A stretch of DNA of 64,000 nt, taken from positions 1,116,001 through 1,180,000 of the forward strand of contig CAWFUP010000001.1 in the NCBI GenBank assembly GCA_963819075.1. Direction: 5' to 3'. A program made the translations under genes and the position numbers. The stretch comes from CAVQBJ01 sp963819075 (GTDB taxonomy: Bacteria > Actinomycetota > Thermoleophilia > Solirubrobacterales > Solirubrobacteraceae). The notes beneath the pieces were generated by a model. The model had not been told where the DNA came from. It saw only the letters and a program-made list of their open reading frames with translations, and did not search any database. This document shows, in pieces, positions 1 to 7,779 of this stretch. Positions within the stretch are counted from its first letter, which is position 1. Every line of letters starts with the position of its first letter.

Positions 1-832
1 TCGTCTGCTCGTAGGCGGCGTTGAGCGGCGAGGTGACCGTCGGTGCCGTGGCGGGCGTGCCGGGCGATGCGGTGACGATCGTGCCCACGGTCTCGGTCTC
101 GGTCATGCCAAGCGCGGCAGCGGTCGCGGCGGTCAGGTCCCAATCGGCGCCGTTCGCGTACGGCCCGCGATCGACCACCGGCACGACGAGCGTCCGGCCG
201 GCGAAGTTGACCTCGACCGTGCTGCCGCACGGCAGCGTGCGGTTGGCCACGCCGACGAGCTGCGGCGTCATCGTTTCCCCGCAGGCGGTCTGCTGGCCAT
301 AGAAGCCCGGGCCGAAGTAGGTGGCGACCGCCGGCGTGTACACGGCGAGCACCCCGGTCTGCGAGACCTCGTTGACGGGGCCGTGAATTCGCGACGCGGT
401 CGAGGCGGCGGCGATGATCGCGCGCACCGCGAGGTGGCCGGTGACGTTCGTCCGCCACTGCGCGAGGAACGCGCCGTGGCGGTCGGCGGTCGCCTGCGCG
501 AGCGTCGACCACGACGTCGTGCCGGGGACCGGCGTCTGGATGAGCACCGTGGCGCCGGGATCCGCCGGCCGGGTGGTGCCGTGGAAGTTGAGGACGTCCC
601 CCAGGAACGTGGCCGGTCGCGTGCGCACGGTGATCGGACCGCCGACGACGAGCACGGGCGGATCGAGCGACGGTGTCGGTAGTACGGGCGCCACCGGCGT
701 CGTTCCACCGGTCGTCGAGGTGACGCTGGGCGTCGTCGCCGCGCCCGCCGGCAGCGGAGCGGCCAGGGCGAGGACCGCCGGCAGCGCGGCCGCGCAGAGG
801 CACATACGGTTGGCAAGCGAGCGACACGTCAT
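1..832 (-). CDS. RlpA-like double-psi beta-barrel secreted protein (3' end cut by window edge)
   Basis: The gene reads leftward from ATG at 832 and runs off the window, so at least 277 residues are visible. It opens with a basic stretch and a hydrophobic segment ending near PLPAGA, which looks like a signal peptide. A Thr/Pro-rich stretch and a beta-rich region follow. From about residue 185 come TYFGPGFYGQQTACGE, GVANRTLPCG and VPVVDRGPYANGADWDL, the hallmarks of the RlpA/DPBB fold. RlpA family proteins act on the cell wall, some as lytic transglycosylases. A GAGG ribosome-binding site lies about 10 bases upstream of ATG 832; an in-frame ATG at 805 is an alternative. The leader carries a c-di-AMP riboswitch, a known partner of cell-wall hydrolase and RlpA genes in actinobacteria. 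The exact enzymatic activity is not certain. Confidence 0.85.
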   Translation of the reverse strand, partial: MTCRSLANRMCLCAAALPAVLALAAPLPAGAATTPSVTSTTGGTTPVAPVLPTPSLDPPVLVVGGPITVRTRPATFLGDVLNFHGTTRPADPGATVLIQTPVPGTTSWSTLAQATADRHGAFLAQWRTNVTGHLAVRAIIAAASTASRIHGPVNEVSQTGVLAVYTPAVATYFGPGFYGQQTACGETMTPQLVGVANRTLPCGSTVEVNFAGRTLVVPVVDRGPYANGADWDLTAATAAALGMTETETVGTIVTASPGTPATAPTVTSPLNAAYEQT

Positions 833-845
833 TCTCGAACCTCGT

Positions 846-985
846 TCCGGTGCCTACGGGGTGAGCTGACGGGCTCGCGCAGAACAAGCAGCGCTACGGT
901 CCCAGCTGCGACCGATTCGCCCCCGCGGCGCTCATCGAGCGCCGCATTGGGTCCCCCGCCCTCCGACTGCGTGCAGTGAGGAGGC
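846..985 (-). promoter_or_regulatory. Cyclic di-AMP (ydaO/yuaA) riboswitch
   Basis: On the minus strand, just upstream of the RlpA-like gene, the highly conserved 3' half CCCGTCAGCTCACCCCGTAG followed by GC is present (+ strand 849-873). The conserved 5' half GGGGGACCCAATG lies at 944-957, followed by a GC hairpin and GGGGGCGAATCGG. Order and spacing match the ydaO class that senses cyclic di-AMP and usually switches expression off. The variable hairpin between the halves is short. The outer boundaries are approximate. Confidence 0.9.
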
Positions 986-1052
986 TCGGCGTTGGAGCGC
1001 GAGTATATAGATCGCCCCCGCGGCAGGCGCCGATGTTATGTCGACCTGGGCC

Positions 1053-1481
1053 TCAGCGGCCCAGCAGTCGCGAGAGCGCGCCGCGAACGGCGCGCTCGCC
1101 GAGATCGAAGCCGGCGTGCACGAGATCGCCGGCGGTCCCGAGCGCCGAGTCGAGCACGTCGGCGGCGGTCGGTGGCTGCACGCCGCCGCTCGCCTCCGCC
1201 TCGAACCCCTGCGGCGCCCCCGCGCGGCCGGTCGCGGCGGTCGCCTTGCGCTTGGCGGACGCGGACGCCGCCTTGCGCGGCGCCGCGGCGCGAGCCTTCT
1301 TCGCCGTCGTCGCGCGCTTGGCCGGCGGACGCGGCGTGGTGCCGGCGTCGCCGTTCGCACTGTCCGCGGCGTCCCGGTGCACGCGCCGCGCGCTTGGACG
1401 CTGCGGGCGCGTGCGCGGGAGGTTGCGCAGTACCTCCCCGGAGTTCCCGTCGCCCGAATCGCTCATCGTCGGGCACATCAT
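1053..1481 (-). CDS. Small protein with histone-H1-like Ala/Lys tail
   Basis: The 142-residue protein has three parts. The N-terminus is polar and Arg-rich. The middle, about residues 55-85, repeats Ala, Lys and Arg like a eukaryotic histone H1 tail (AKRATTAKKARAAAPRK). The C-terminus is a conserved-looking amphipathic helix beginning ADVLDSALGTAGDLV. The tail suggests nucleic-acid binding; this is inference. No recognised catalytic domain is visible. Starts at 1481, 1478 and 1466 (MSDSGDG) are all possible and none has a strong ribosome-binding site. It stands alone between the riboswitch and the sigma-factor leader. Confidence 0.55.
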   Translation of the reverse strand: MMCPTMSDSGDGNSGEVLRNLPRTRPQRPSARRVHRDAADSANGDAGTTPRPPAKRATTAKKARAAAPRKAASASAKRKATAATGRAGAPQGFEAEASGGVQPPTAADVLDSALGTAGDLVHAGFDLGERAVRGALSRLLGR

Positions 1482-1853
1482 CGCGCACTCGGGCTGCCAA
1501 CGGCGTCCCGTTCGAGCTGGTCCTGGCGGATCAAGGGGGACGATGGTGCACGCCCGCCGTCAGCTGTGGAGCAGCCCGCGGTCGGGTGCCAGTTGCTATT
1601 CCCCGCTCTTGCCGCTCTCGTCCTCGGTACACAGCCGAGAAACCTTGACCCGGCCTTCGGTGTGTTGTGTATATGTCAGGTGCGGGCGCTCGCGGAACGC
1701 TGGCGGGTTGACGATGCGTAGCGGAGCGTTAGCATTGATCCCTACGCTTGGACGCTAGCCTTGCGCGGGCTGCGTGCCGGCGTCCCTCAGCAATGCCAGC
1801 CGGCAGAACCGCGGCGCACGCGGAACTTGGCCCCACCACGGAAACGGAACCAG
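1482..1853. other. Intergenic leader region before sigA
   Basis: About 370 bases separate the divergent histone-like gene from the sigma factor. Apart from the promoter candidate at 1708-1735, I see no gene, riboswitch or strong hairpin here. Confidence 0.5.
1708..1735 (+). promoter_or_regulatory. Candidate sigA promoter
   Basis: TTGACG (1708-1713) and TAGCAT (1730-1735) are spaced by 16 bases, close to the vegetative -35/-10 pattern. It lies about 120 bases upstream of the sigma-factor start. It is a sequence match only. Confidence 0.4.
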
Positions 1854-2957
1854 ATGTCAGTAGTCGAACTGCAGGAACTCGAAGAGGTCAAGAACCTGCT
1901 GGCCAAGGGGCAGCAGGTTGGCGTGCTCACCTACGCGGAGATCTCCACGGCCACGTCTGAGCTCGATCTCGACGAGACCGACGTCGAGGAGCTGCACGGC
2001 TTCCTGGAGCGTGCCGAGATCGAGCTCGTCGAGGACATCGACCCGGCGACCGCCGCGACCTCCCAGGTCGAGCGGGCGCCCGACAAGCGGGGCCGGCGCA
2101 AGGCGAAGGGCGCGCTCGACCTCAAGCCGGACATGACGACCGACTCGCTGCAGCTGTTCCTGAAGGACATCGGCAAGGTCCGCCTGCTCACCGCCCAGGA
2201 GGAGGTCGACCTGGCCAAGCGCATCGAGCGCGGCGACCTCGACGCCAAGCAGAAGATGGTCGAGTCCAACCTGCGCCTCGTCGTCTCGATCGCCAAGAAC
2301 TACCGCAACCAGGGGCTGCCCTTCCTCGACCTCATCCAGGAGGGCACGCTCGGACTGGTGCGGGCCGCCGAGAAGTTCGACTACCGCAAGGGCTTCAAGT
2401 TCTCGACCTACGCCACCTGGTGGATCCGCCAGGCGATCGCGCGGGCGCTGGCCGACAAGGCGCGCACGATCCGCATCCCCGTTCACGTCGTCGAGAAGCT
2501 CAACAAGATCGGCCGGGCCGAGCGCAAGCTCGTCACCGAGCTCGGTCGCGAGCCGACCGCCGAGGAGATCGCCGAGGTCACCGGCATCGAGCCGGAAGAG
2601 GTCGACTCGATCAAGCGTTCCGCGCAGGCTCCGGTGTCACTGGAGAAGCCGGTCGGCGACGAGGAGGAGTCCGAGTTCGGGCAGTTCATCGCCGACGAGC
2701 GCGCCGAGTCCCCGTACGAGCGGGCGGCCGAGATCCTCACCAAGGAGGCGCTGCGCGAGGCGCTGGAGAACCTCTCCTACCGCGAGCGGCGCGTGCTCGA
2801 GCTGCGCTACGGGCTCGGCGGCGAGCATCCGCGCACGCTCGACGAGGTCGGACGCACGTTCAACGTGACGCGCGAGCGCATCCGCCAGATCGAGAACCAG
2901 TCGCTCAAGAAGCTGCAGAGCCTCGCCGAGGCCCAGAAGCTGCGCGACGTCGCCTGA
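1854..2957 (+). CDS. sigA: Primary RNA polymerase sigma factor (RpoD/SigA)
   Basis: The 367-residue protein directs RNA polymerase to housekeeping promoters. Sigma region 1.2 begins near residue 94 (SLQLFLKDIGKVRLLTAQEE). Region 2 spans about 134-215, with NLRLVVSIAKNYRNQGLPF, the core-binding GTLGLVRAAEKFDYRKGFKF and the -10-reading TYATWWIRQAIARAL. Region 3 follows. Region 4 at about 307-355 holds LSYRERRVLELRYGL and the helix-turn-helix RTFNVTRERIRQIENQSL. The N-terminal acidic segment is a short region 1.1. ATG 1854 (MSVVELQ) is chosen because the reading frame upstream of it lacks sigma homology. Region 2.4 and region 4 are those of group 1 sigma factors, so this is very likely the essential one. 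A terminator follows at 2995. Confidence 0.96.
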   Translation: MSVVELQELEEVKNLLAKGQQVGVLTYAEISTATSELDLDETDVEELHGFLERAEIELVEDIDPATAATSQVERAPDKRGRRKAKGALDLKPDMTTDSLQLFLKDIGKVRLLTAQEEVDLAKRIERGDLDAKQKMVESNLRLVVSIAKNYRNQGLPFLDLIQEGTLGLVRAAEKFDYRKGFKFSTYATWWIRQAIARALADKARTIRIPVHVVEKLNKIGRAERKLVTELGREPTAEEIAEVTGIEPEEVDSIKRSAQAPVSLEKPVGDEEESEFGQFIADERAESPYERAAEILTKEALREALENLSYRERRVLELRYGLGGEHPRTLDEVGRTFNVTRERIRQIENQSLKKLQSLAEAQKLRDVA

Positions 2958-2994
2958 GCGGCCGGCGTCGGAAGGCGCACGCCAGCCGCTGGTC

Positions 2995-3018
2995 AAAGGC
3001 CCGCCCGCGGGCCCTTTT
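2995..3018 (+). terminator. Rho-independent terminator after sigA
   Basis: The stem AAAGGCCCGC pairs with GCGGGCCCTTTT with one bulge and a two-base loop, ending in a run of four T. It lies 38 bases after the sigA stop codon. Confidence 0.8.
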
Positions 3019-3119
3019 CCCATGTTGAAATGCCGTGTTCGAGCGGGGCGGCCGGGTGGCGTCCAGTGCCGGCGGACATCGTTCAAGCGGGGACGACGGG
3101 GCGCCGATGCAGCGAGGGA

Positions 3120-4547
3120 ATGTTCGACGTTCAGGAATCTCTGCGGGAGCTCGTACGGCGTGGGGGATCGGATCTCCACCTCAAGGTGGGGGCGCCGCCG
3201 CTGTTTCGCATCGATGGCGAGCTCAAGGGTCAGGAAGGGGTCGAGCCCCTCACCGACGACGACAGCGAGCGCGCGCTGCGCGATCTCCTGCACGACCCCA
3301 ACCGCCTGCAGGAGTTCCACGAGGACCACGAGGTCGACTTCTCCTTCGAGCTGCCCGGGGTCGCGCGCTTCCGGGTGAACGCGTTCCGCCAGCGCGGGCT
3401 GACCTCGCTCGCCTGCCGCGCGATCCCGCACAAGATCTCGACGATCGAGGAGCTCGCGCTGCCGAAGGCGATCCGCGACCTCGCCGCCGAGGAGCGCGGC
3501 ATCATCCTGCTCACCGGCACGACCGGCTCGGGCAAGTCGACGACGCTCGCGGCGATGATCGACCACATCAACGAGACGATGGCCAAGCACATCGTCACGA
3601 TCGAGGACCCGATCGAGTTCGTGCACCGCGACAAGCGCTCGGTCATCAACCAGCGCGAGGTCGGCGCCGACACCGCCTCGTTCAAGCGCGCCCTGCGCCG
3701 CGTCCTGCGTCAGGACCCCGACGTCATCCTCATCGGCGAGATGCGCGACGACGAGACCGTCCAGACCGCACTGTCGGCGGCCGAGACCGGCCACCTCGTG
3801 CTCTCCACCGTGCATACGGTCGACGCGACGGAGTCGATCAACCGCCTGCTCGAGTTCTTCCCGCCCCACCAGCACAGCCAGGCGCGCGCGATGATCGCCG
3901 GCACGATCAAGGGCGTCGTCTCCCAGCGCCTCGTGCCCGGCGCGAAGGGCGGTCGCGTCGCCGTCTGCGAGATCCTGCGCATGACCGGGCGGGTGCGCGA
4001 CATGATCACCGACCCCGCCCAGACCGGCAAGCTGCACGAGGTCATCGCCGAGGGCGAGTTCTACGGCATGCAGACCTTCGACCAGCATCTGTTCAACCAC
4101 CTGAAGGCCGGGCGCGTATCGCTCGATGACGCGATGCGCACCGCGACGAGCCCGCACGACTTCAAGCTGCTGGTCGCCGCCGACGGGCGCCGGCGCACCT
4201 CGATGGCCGACGTCGAACAGGCCGCGGCATCGCGGCCCGAGTTCGTGCACCCCGACGCCGGAGGCGAGGGTCGCCCGCCCGCGCCGCGCCGCCGGGACCG
4301 CGCCCGGGTCCGCCGCCTCCCGGAGCGCGTCCGCCGGGACCGCCGCCGCAGCAGCGCCCGCGGCTGCCGGTCACGTAGCGGCCCGCGGCGGGTCGCCGCG
4401 CGATCACCGATACTTCAGTTGGTAAAGTATCGGGGAGATGGCTGTCGATTCGTCGTGTCCCGTGTGCCGGACGGCGGACATCGTCTGCGGCAAGTGGACG
4501 ATCCTGCTCGTGCGCGATCTCGCCGAGGGGCGCTCGCGCTTCTGTGA
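3120..4547 (+). CDS. pilT: PilT-like type IV pilus retraction ATPase, probable frameshift near the 3' end
   Basis: The ATPase core is complete. It has the PilT N-terminal GGSDLHLKVGAPPLFRIDG, Walker A GTTGSGKST (about residues 132-140), Asp box EDPIEF, Walker B ILIGEMRD (about 204) and His box TGHLVLSTVHT (about 223). PilT hexamers depolymerise pilin at the inner membrane. After about residue 380 this frame turns into an Arg-rich shadow and runs to 4547, overlapping the HxlR gene by 110 bases. One frame over, from about 4262, it reads a proline-rich tail ending RPRLPVT at a TAG at 4376-4378. That tail is typical of PilT relatives in this group. A one-base indel near 4240-4275 is therefore likely, and the true gene probably ends at 4378. 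ATG 3120 (MFDVQESL) follows GAGGG. No other pilus genes lie nearby. Confidence 0.85.
   Translation: MFDVQESLRELVRRGGSDLHLKVGAPPLFRIDGELKGQEGVEPLTDDDSERALRDLLHDPNRLQEFHEDHEVDFSFELPGVARFRVNAFRQRGLTSLACRAIPHKISTIEELALPKAIRDLAAEERGIILLTGTTGSGKSTTLAAMIDHINETMAKHIVTIEDPIEFVHRDKRSVINQREVGADTASFKRALRRVLRQDPDVILIGEMRDDETVQTALSAAETGHLVLSTVHTVDATESINRLLEFFPPHQHSQARAMIAGTIKGVVSQRLVPGAKGGRVAVCEILRMTGRVRDMITDPAQTGKLHEVIAEGEFYGMQTFDQHLFNHLKAGRVSLDDAMRTATSPHDFKLLVAADGRRRTSMADVEQAAASRPEFVHPDAGGEGRPPAPRRRDRARVRRLPERVRRDRRRSSARGCRSRSGPRRVAARSPILQLVKYRGDGCRFVVSRVPDGGHRLRQVDDPARARSRRGALALL
4407..4433 (+). promoter_or_regulatory. Inverted-repeat operator of the HxlR gene
   Basis: CCGATACTT (4407-4415) and AAGTATCGG (4425-4433) form a perfect 9-base inverted repeat around a 9-base AT-richer spacer. 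It ends 4 bases before the HxlR start codon, overlaps a TAAAGT -10-like box (4423-4428) and abuts the GGGGAG ribosome-binding site. This fits autoregulation by the dimeric winged-helix product. Confidence 0.75.
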
Positions 4548-4797
4548 GCTGGAGCGCTCGCTGAGCGGCATCAGTCCGCGCACGCTCTCGCTGCGCCTGC
4601 GCTCGCTCGAGGACGAGGGGATCGTCGAGCGGCACATGTACGCCGAGGTTCCGCCGCGGGTCGAATACGCGCTGACCGAGAAGGGTCGGGCGCTCCTGCC
4701 GATCATCGCGCTCATGCGCGAGTACGGCAGCGAGTGGCTCGCGGACGCCTGCGCCGCCGAGGCCGCCGGCGCCGCGACGGTCGCCGCCGTCGCGTAG
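4438..4797 (+). CDS. HxlR-family winged-helix transcriptional regulator
   Basis: The 119-residue protein has the full HxlR/MarR-like fold: CPVCRTADIVCGKWTILLVRDL, then FCELERSLSGISPRTLSLRL (recognition helix) and the wing VEYALTEKGRALLPII. Two N-terminal Cys (residues 7 and 10) plus Cys17 could make it thiol- or metal-responsive, as in some relatives; this is inference. The start is fixed by GGGGAG four bases upstream. An operator-like palindrome covers the start region, pointing to autoregulation. The target genes are unknown; the next gene downstream is a conserved-looking protein of unknown role. Confidence 0.9.
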   Translation: MAVDSSCPVCRTADIVCGKWTILLVRDLAEGRSRFCELERSLSGISPRTLSLRLRSLEDEGIVERHMYAEVPPRVEYALTEKGRALLPIIALMREYGSEWLADACAAEAAGAATVAAVA

Positions 4798-4866
4798 GCC
4801 GTCGCCGACTGCAAGCGGCGGTGCGGCGGGCAGGAGCGGGCCGGTGGCCGGCGAAACCGCTCAGTC

Positions 4867-6336
4867 GTGCGTTCCCGCCAACTCGAGTCAGCGCTCACGG
4901 CGTTCGTCGAGGACGCGGCGCTGCTGCTCTGCGAGCACACGGCGGCCGGCGAAGAGGTCCCGTTCGAGATCGTCGCGCAGGGGTCGCGCGCGCACCGCGC
5001 CCCGCTGTACTGCTACCGGCCGCTCACCGGCGAGTTCATCGGTACGCACGCCACGCCGATCAGCGCGCTCGCCAGCCACGCGCCGGCACTCGCCGCGATC
5101 GGCGCGATCGAGGGTCTCGGGCGCTACGTCCTGGCTCGCGGCGCCGCGCAGATACCGGTCGCGCCCGGCGAGCGGGCCGGCCTGGCCTTGCGGCTGCTGC
5201 TCGCCGACGTGTTCGACGGTCAGAGCGATTTCGAGCTGCGGCCCGAGCACCTGCGCGCCGCGCTCGACCGACTCGAGATCGCCGTGCGGCCCGATGGCGA
5301 TCCGGTGGCCGTCGTCGGCACGCTGCACGGCCTGACGCTCGCGTCGGAGGAGCTCGCGCTGGCGCACGGGCTGACGATCGCGGCGCCGGGCGCGATCGAT
5401 GGCGTGCCCGAGGAGGCGCTCGCCCTGCAGGCGAGCGGTACGCCTCACCTGCTTGTGATCCTCACCGCCGAGGGCGAGGACCCGGACACGGCCGTCGACG
5501 ACGCCGGCGACGCGCTGCGCGATCTCGTACGGGCGCTGCGGCTGTTCGGCGACGGCCGCCTCGCGCTCGGGCCGCTCGGCTGGTCGCGCGTGGGCAGCGG
5601 GCCGTGGCGGCCGTTCGCGCTCGGGGCGGGCGGACGTCCGCACGGGATGCTCGTCGTCACGGCCGAGCAGGAGGACGAGCTGCGCGCGTTCTGCAGCCTC
5701 GTCTCGCGCCGGGCGCCGCGGGACGACGAGCTCGCCTGGGCGCTCGAGCGCTACCAGCTCGGCTGCGAGCGGGCGTCCGACCACGTCGCGCTCACCGACT
5801 ACCTGCTCGCACTGCGCGCGCTGCTCGAGCCCGAGGGCCCGGCCAGCGGGATGCTCGCGGGACGCCTTGCCGCCATCTGCGCGCTGCCGGCGGACCGCCA
5901 GTCGCTCGTCGATCGCGTGCTCCGGGCGACGGAGCTCGAGCGCTCGGTGATCCGCGGCGAGGCGACCCGGTCGGCCCGCGGCGATGCCCTCGTGCAGGCG
6001 ATCGCCGGGCACCTGCGCGCGCTCCTGCGCGACCTCATCTGCGGCCATCTCGACCGCGACCTCGTGGCGGTCGCGGATGAGCTGCTGCTCGGGGCGTCCT
6101 CGTCGGAGTCCGTCGCGTTCGTTGCCTCCGGTGCCTCCGTTGCCGGCGGTGCCGGCGTTGACTCCGTTACCCCCGCGTCCGAGGACGCGGAGGTCGCGGA
6201 CTGGTTCACCGAACCGACGCCCGAGGTCGACAACCGCTCGCCGGCGTCGCGAACGCGGGGCCGCTTCGCGCGGCCCGCGCCCACGGTTGGAGATCGCGCG
6301 CCGGTGCGCGCGCCGCAGGACCAGCTCCCTTTCTGA
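4867..6336 (+). CDS. Protein of unknown function with HEPN-like C-terminal helices
   Basis: I do not recognise a characterised family for this 489-residue protein. The first 310 residues mix alpha and beta elements with no visible catalytic motif. About residues 300-420 are helical and include DHVALTDYLLALRALLEPEG, then RAT-ELERSVIRGE and a long GHLRALLRDLICGHLD segment. The order and the RSVIRGE element recall HEPN/Apea-type helical domains, but the RNase motif R-x4-6-H is not clearly present. The last 70 residues are low-complexity Ala, Ser, Val, Thr and Arg. No signal peptide or membrane segment is seen. GTG 4867 is the assumed start; an AGGAG about 33 bases upstream is too far to decide it. 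Confidence 0.65.
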   Translation: MRSRQLESALTAFVEDAALLLCEHTAAGEEVPFEIVAQGSRAHRAPLYCYRPLTGEFIGTHATPISALASHAPALAAIGAIEGLGRYVLARGAAQIPVAPGERAGLALRLLLADVFDGQSDFELRPEHLRAALDRLEIAVRPDGDPVAVVGTLHGLTLASEELALAHGLTIAAPGAIDGVPEEALALQASGTPHLLVILTAEGEDPDTAVDDAGDALRDLVRALRLFGDGRLALGPLGWSRVGSGPWRPFALGAGGRPHGMLVVTAEQEDELRAFCSLVSRRAPRDDELAWALERYQLGCERASDHVALTDYLLALRALLEPEGPASGMLAGRLAAICALPADRQSLVDRVLRATELERSVIRGEATRSARGDALVQAIAGHLRALLRDLICGHLDRDLVAVADELLLGASSSESVAFVASGASVAGGAGVDSVTPASEDAEVADWFTEPTPEVDNRSPASRTRGRFARPAPTVGDRAPVRAPQDQLPF

Positions 6337-6357
6337 GGGTTGGCTCGACCGGGGCGG

Positions 6358-6621
6358 GGGGTGTGCTCCCTTGCGCTCGGCTGGGCGGACGTAATCGAGC
6401 ACTCCAGCGCCGGGGATGTGACGCGACGGTGACAGATGCTTCGCGCGTGTCACGGGGCGGGCGCACGAGTGTGCCGGGTGTGGGTCGCGGCGACCGCGCG
6501 GGAGGGGTGTGCTCCCTTGGGCCCGCTGGCCGGGCGTAATCAAGCACACCCCCGGCGGGGGTGTGACGCGGCGGTGACAGATGCTTCGCGAGGGTCACGG
6601 GACGGGCGCGCGAGCGTGCCG
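6358..6621. repeat. Two imperfect direct copies of a ~118-base palindromic intergenic element
   Basis: Copies lie at 6358-6476 and 6504-6621. Both begin GGGGTGTGCTCCCTTG and share the block GGTGACAGATGCTTCGCG and a GC-rich end. In the second copy GGGGTGTGCT (6504-6513) and AGCACACCCC (6543-6552) form a perfect hairpin; the first copy has an imperfect version. The same GGTGTGCTCCCT core recurs at 63903. The element fills the 297-base gap between the unknown protein and the convergent ArsA-like gene. Confidence 0.7.
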
Positions 6622-6633
6622 AAGCCGGGCGGC

Positions 6634-7779
6634 CTACCCTCGCCGCGCTCGCTCGGCTCTCGGCGCCGCCGTCCGCGCGTCGAACAGCTGCGCCTCCACC
6701 TCGGCGAGACCGGCGAGATCGTACACGTCGTGGTCGAGGTGGCCGATGATCACCGGATCGGGTTGGCCGAGCTCGGAGCTCAGGCGCGCGATCGCCAGCT
6801 CGTCGCGCTGCACGAGCACCTCGAAGTCGGCGGCGTTATGCGCGACCCGTTGCGCAAGGCGTGCGCCGAGCGCGTCGGTCAGCGCGGCGGTGAGCGCGTC
6901 GGGCGTTCCCTCGCCGAGGCCGTCGCGGTGAACGCGGTTGACGATCAGCTCGGCGGTAGCTAGTCCGGCGGCGGCGAGCTGGGAGGCGAAGAAGATCGCC
7001 TCCTCGGTCGGCGCCCGCTCCGGCGAGCTGATGACGAGGAAGGCCGTGGCCGGGTCGGACAGCAGCGCCTGCACGCCGAGCGCGCGCTCGCGGAAGCCGT
7101 CGATGAGACTGGACAGCGAGCGGAAGAAGAGCGACAGGTCGGCGACGAGGTCGACGCCGGTCAGGCGCGAGAGGACGGCGAAGACGACGCTCGTGCCCCG
7201 GCCGACGACGCGCGCCGCGAGCCCGGTCGGTGCGAGCAGCATGCGCAGGGCCCTGCCTTCGAAGAACTGCGTGAGGCGTCGCGGTGCGTCGAGGAAGTCC
7301 AGCGCGTTGCGCGACGGTGGGGTGTCGAGGACGATCGTGTCGAAGTTGCCCTCGCGATGCAGGTCGTAGAGCTTGGCGATCGCGGTGAACTCCTGCGAGC
7401 CGGCGACGGCCGACGACAGCTCGCGGTAGATGCGATTGGCCAGCACCTCCTCGGCCGTCTCGCGGTCGGGGGAGAGACGCATGATCAGCTCATCGAAGGT
7501 GCGCTTGGGGTCGAGCATCATCGCCCACAGCTCGCCGTCGGTCTCGATGCCCTGCGCGCGCAGGAGCGCGGGGTCGACGAGTCGCGGCTCGTTGTCGAGC
7601 TCGTGCAGGCCGAGCGACGTGGCGAGCCGGCGCGCCGGGTCGATCGTCACCACGGCGACCTTCTGCCCGCGCCGCGCAAGGCCGAGCGCGAGCGCGGCCG
7701 ACACCGTCGTCTTACCGACGCCGCCCGAGCCAACGCAGATGCACATGCGCTTGCCCTCCAGTCGCTCCTCGAGCGTCAC
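6634..7779 (-). CDS. ArsA/Get3-like ATPase, second gene of the pair
   Basis: The 381-residue protein is a deviant-Walker ATPase: P-loop GSGGVGKT at residues 17-24, switch region VVTIDPARRLATSLG, and FDTIVLDTPPSRNALDFL as Walker B. The sequence IDPARRLATSLG marks the anion-transporting ATPase/Get3 branch. The pair resembles Mycobacterium tuberculosis Rv3679 and Rv3680, which assemble into a Get3-like complex of still debated role. There are no arsenic genes nearby, so arsenite export is unlikely. The GTG start at 7779 overlaps the stop of the upstream ATPase as GTGA, indicating translational coupling. Confidence 0.88.
   Translation of the reverse strand: MTLEERLEGKRMCICVGSGGVGKTTVSAALALGLARRGQKVAVVTIDPARRLATSLGLHELDNEPRLVDPALLRAQGIETDGELWAMMLDPKRTFDELIMRLSPDRETAEEVLANRIYRELSSAVAGSQEFTAIAKLYDLHREGNFDTIVLDTPPSRNALDFLDAPRRLTQFFEGRALRMLLAPTGLAARVVGRGTSVVFAVLSRLTGVDLVADLSLFFRSLSSLIDGFRERALGVQALLSDPATAFLVISSPERAPTEEAIFFASQLAAAGLATAELIVNRVHRDGLGEGTPDALTAALTDALGARLAQRVAHNAADFEVLVQRDELAIARLSSELGQPDPVIIGHLDHDVYDLAGLAEVEAQLFDARTAAPRAERARRG

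Noticed and set aside
2637..4250. A 537-residue open frame on the minus strand, antisense to sigA and pilT
   Set aside because: It is a GC-skew shadow: the residues are mostly Arg, Ala, Val, Leu and Asp with no motifs, and both real genes on the + strand are certain.
4888..6549. A 553-residue minus-strand open frame over the unknown protein gene
   Set aside because: The translation is Arg/Pro-rich and lacks domains. The + strand frame has balanced composition and a plausible domain pattern.
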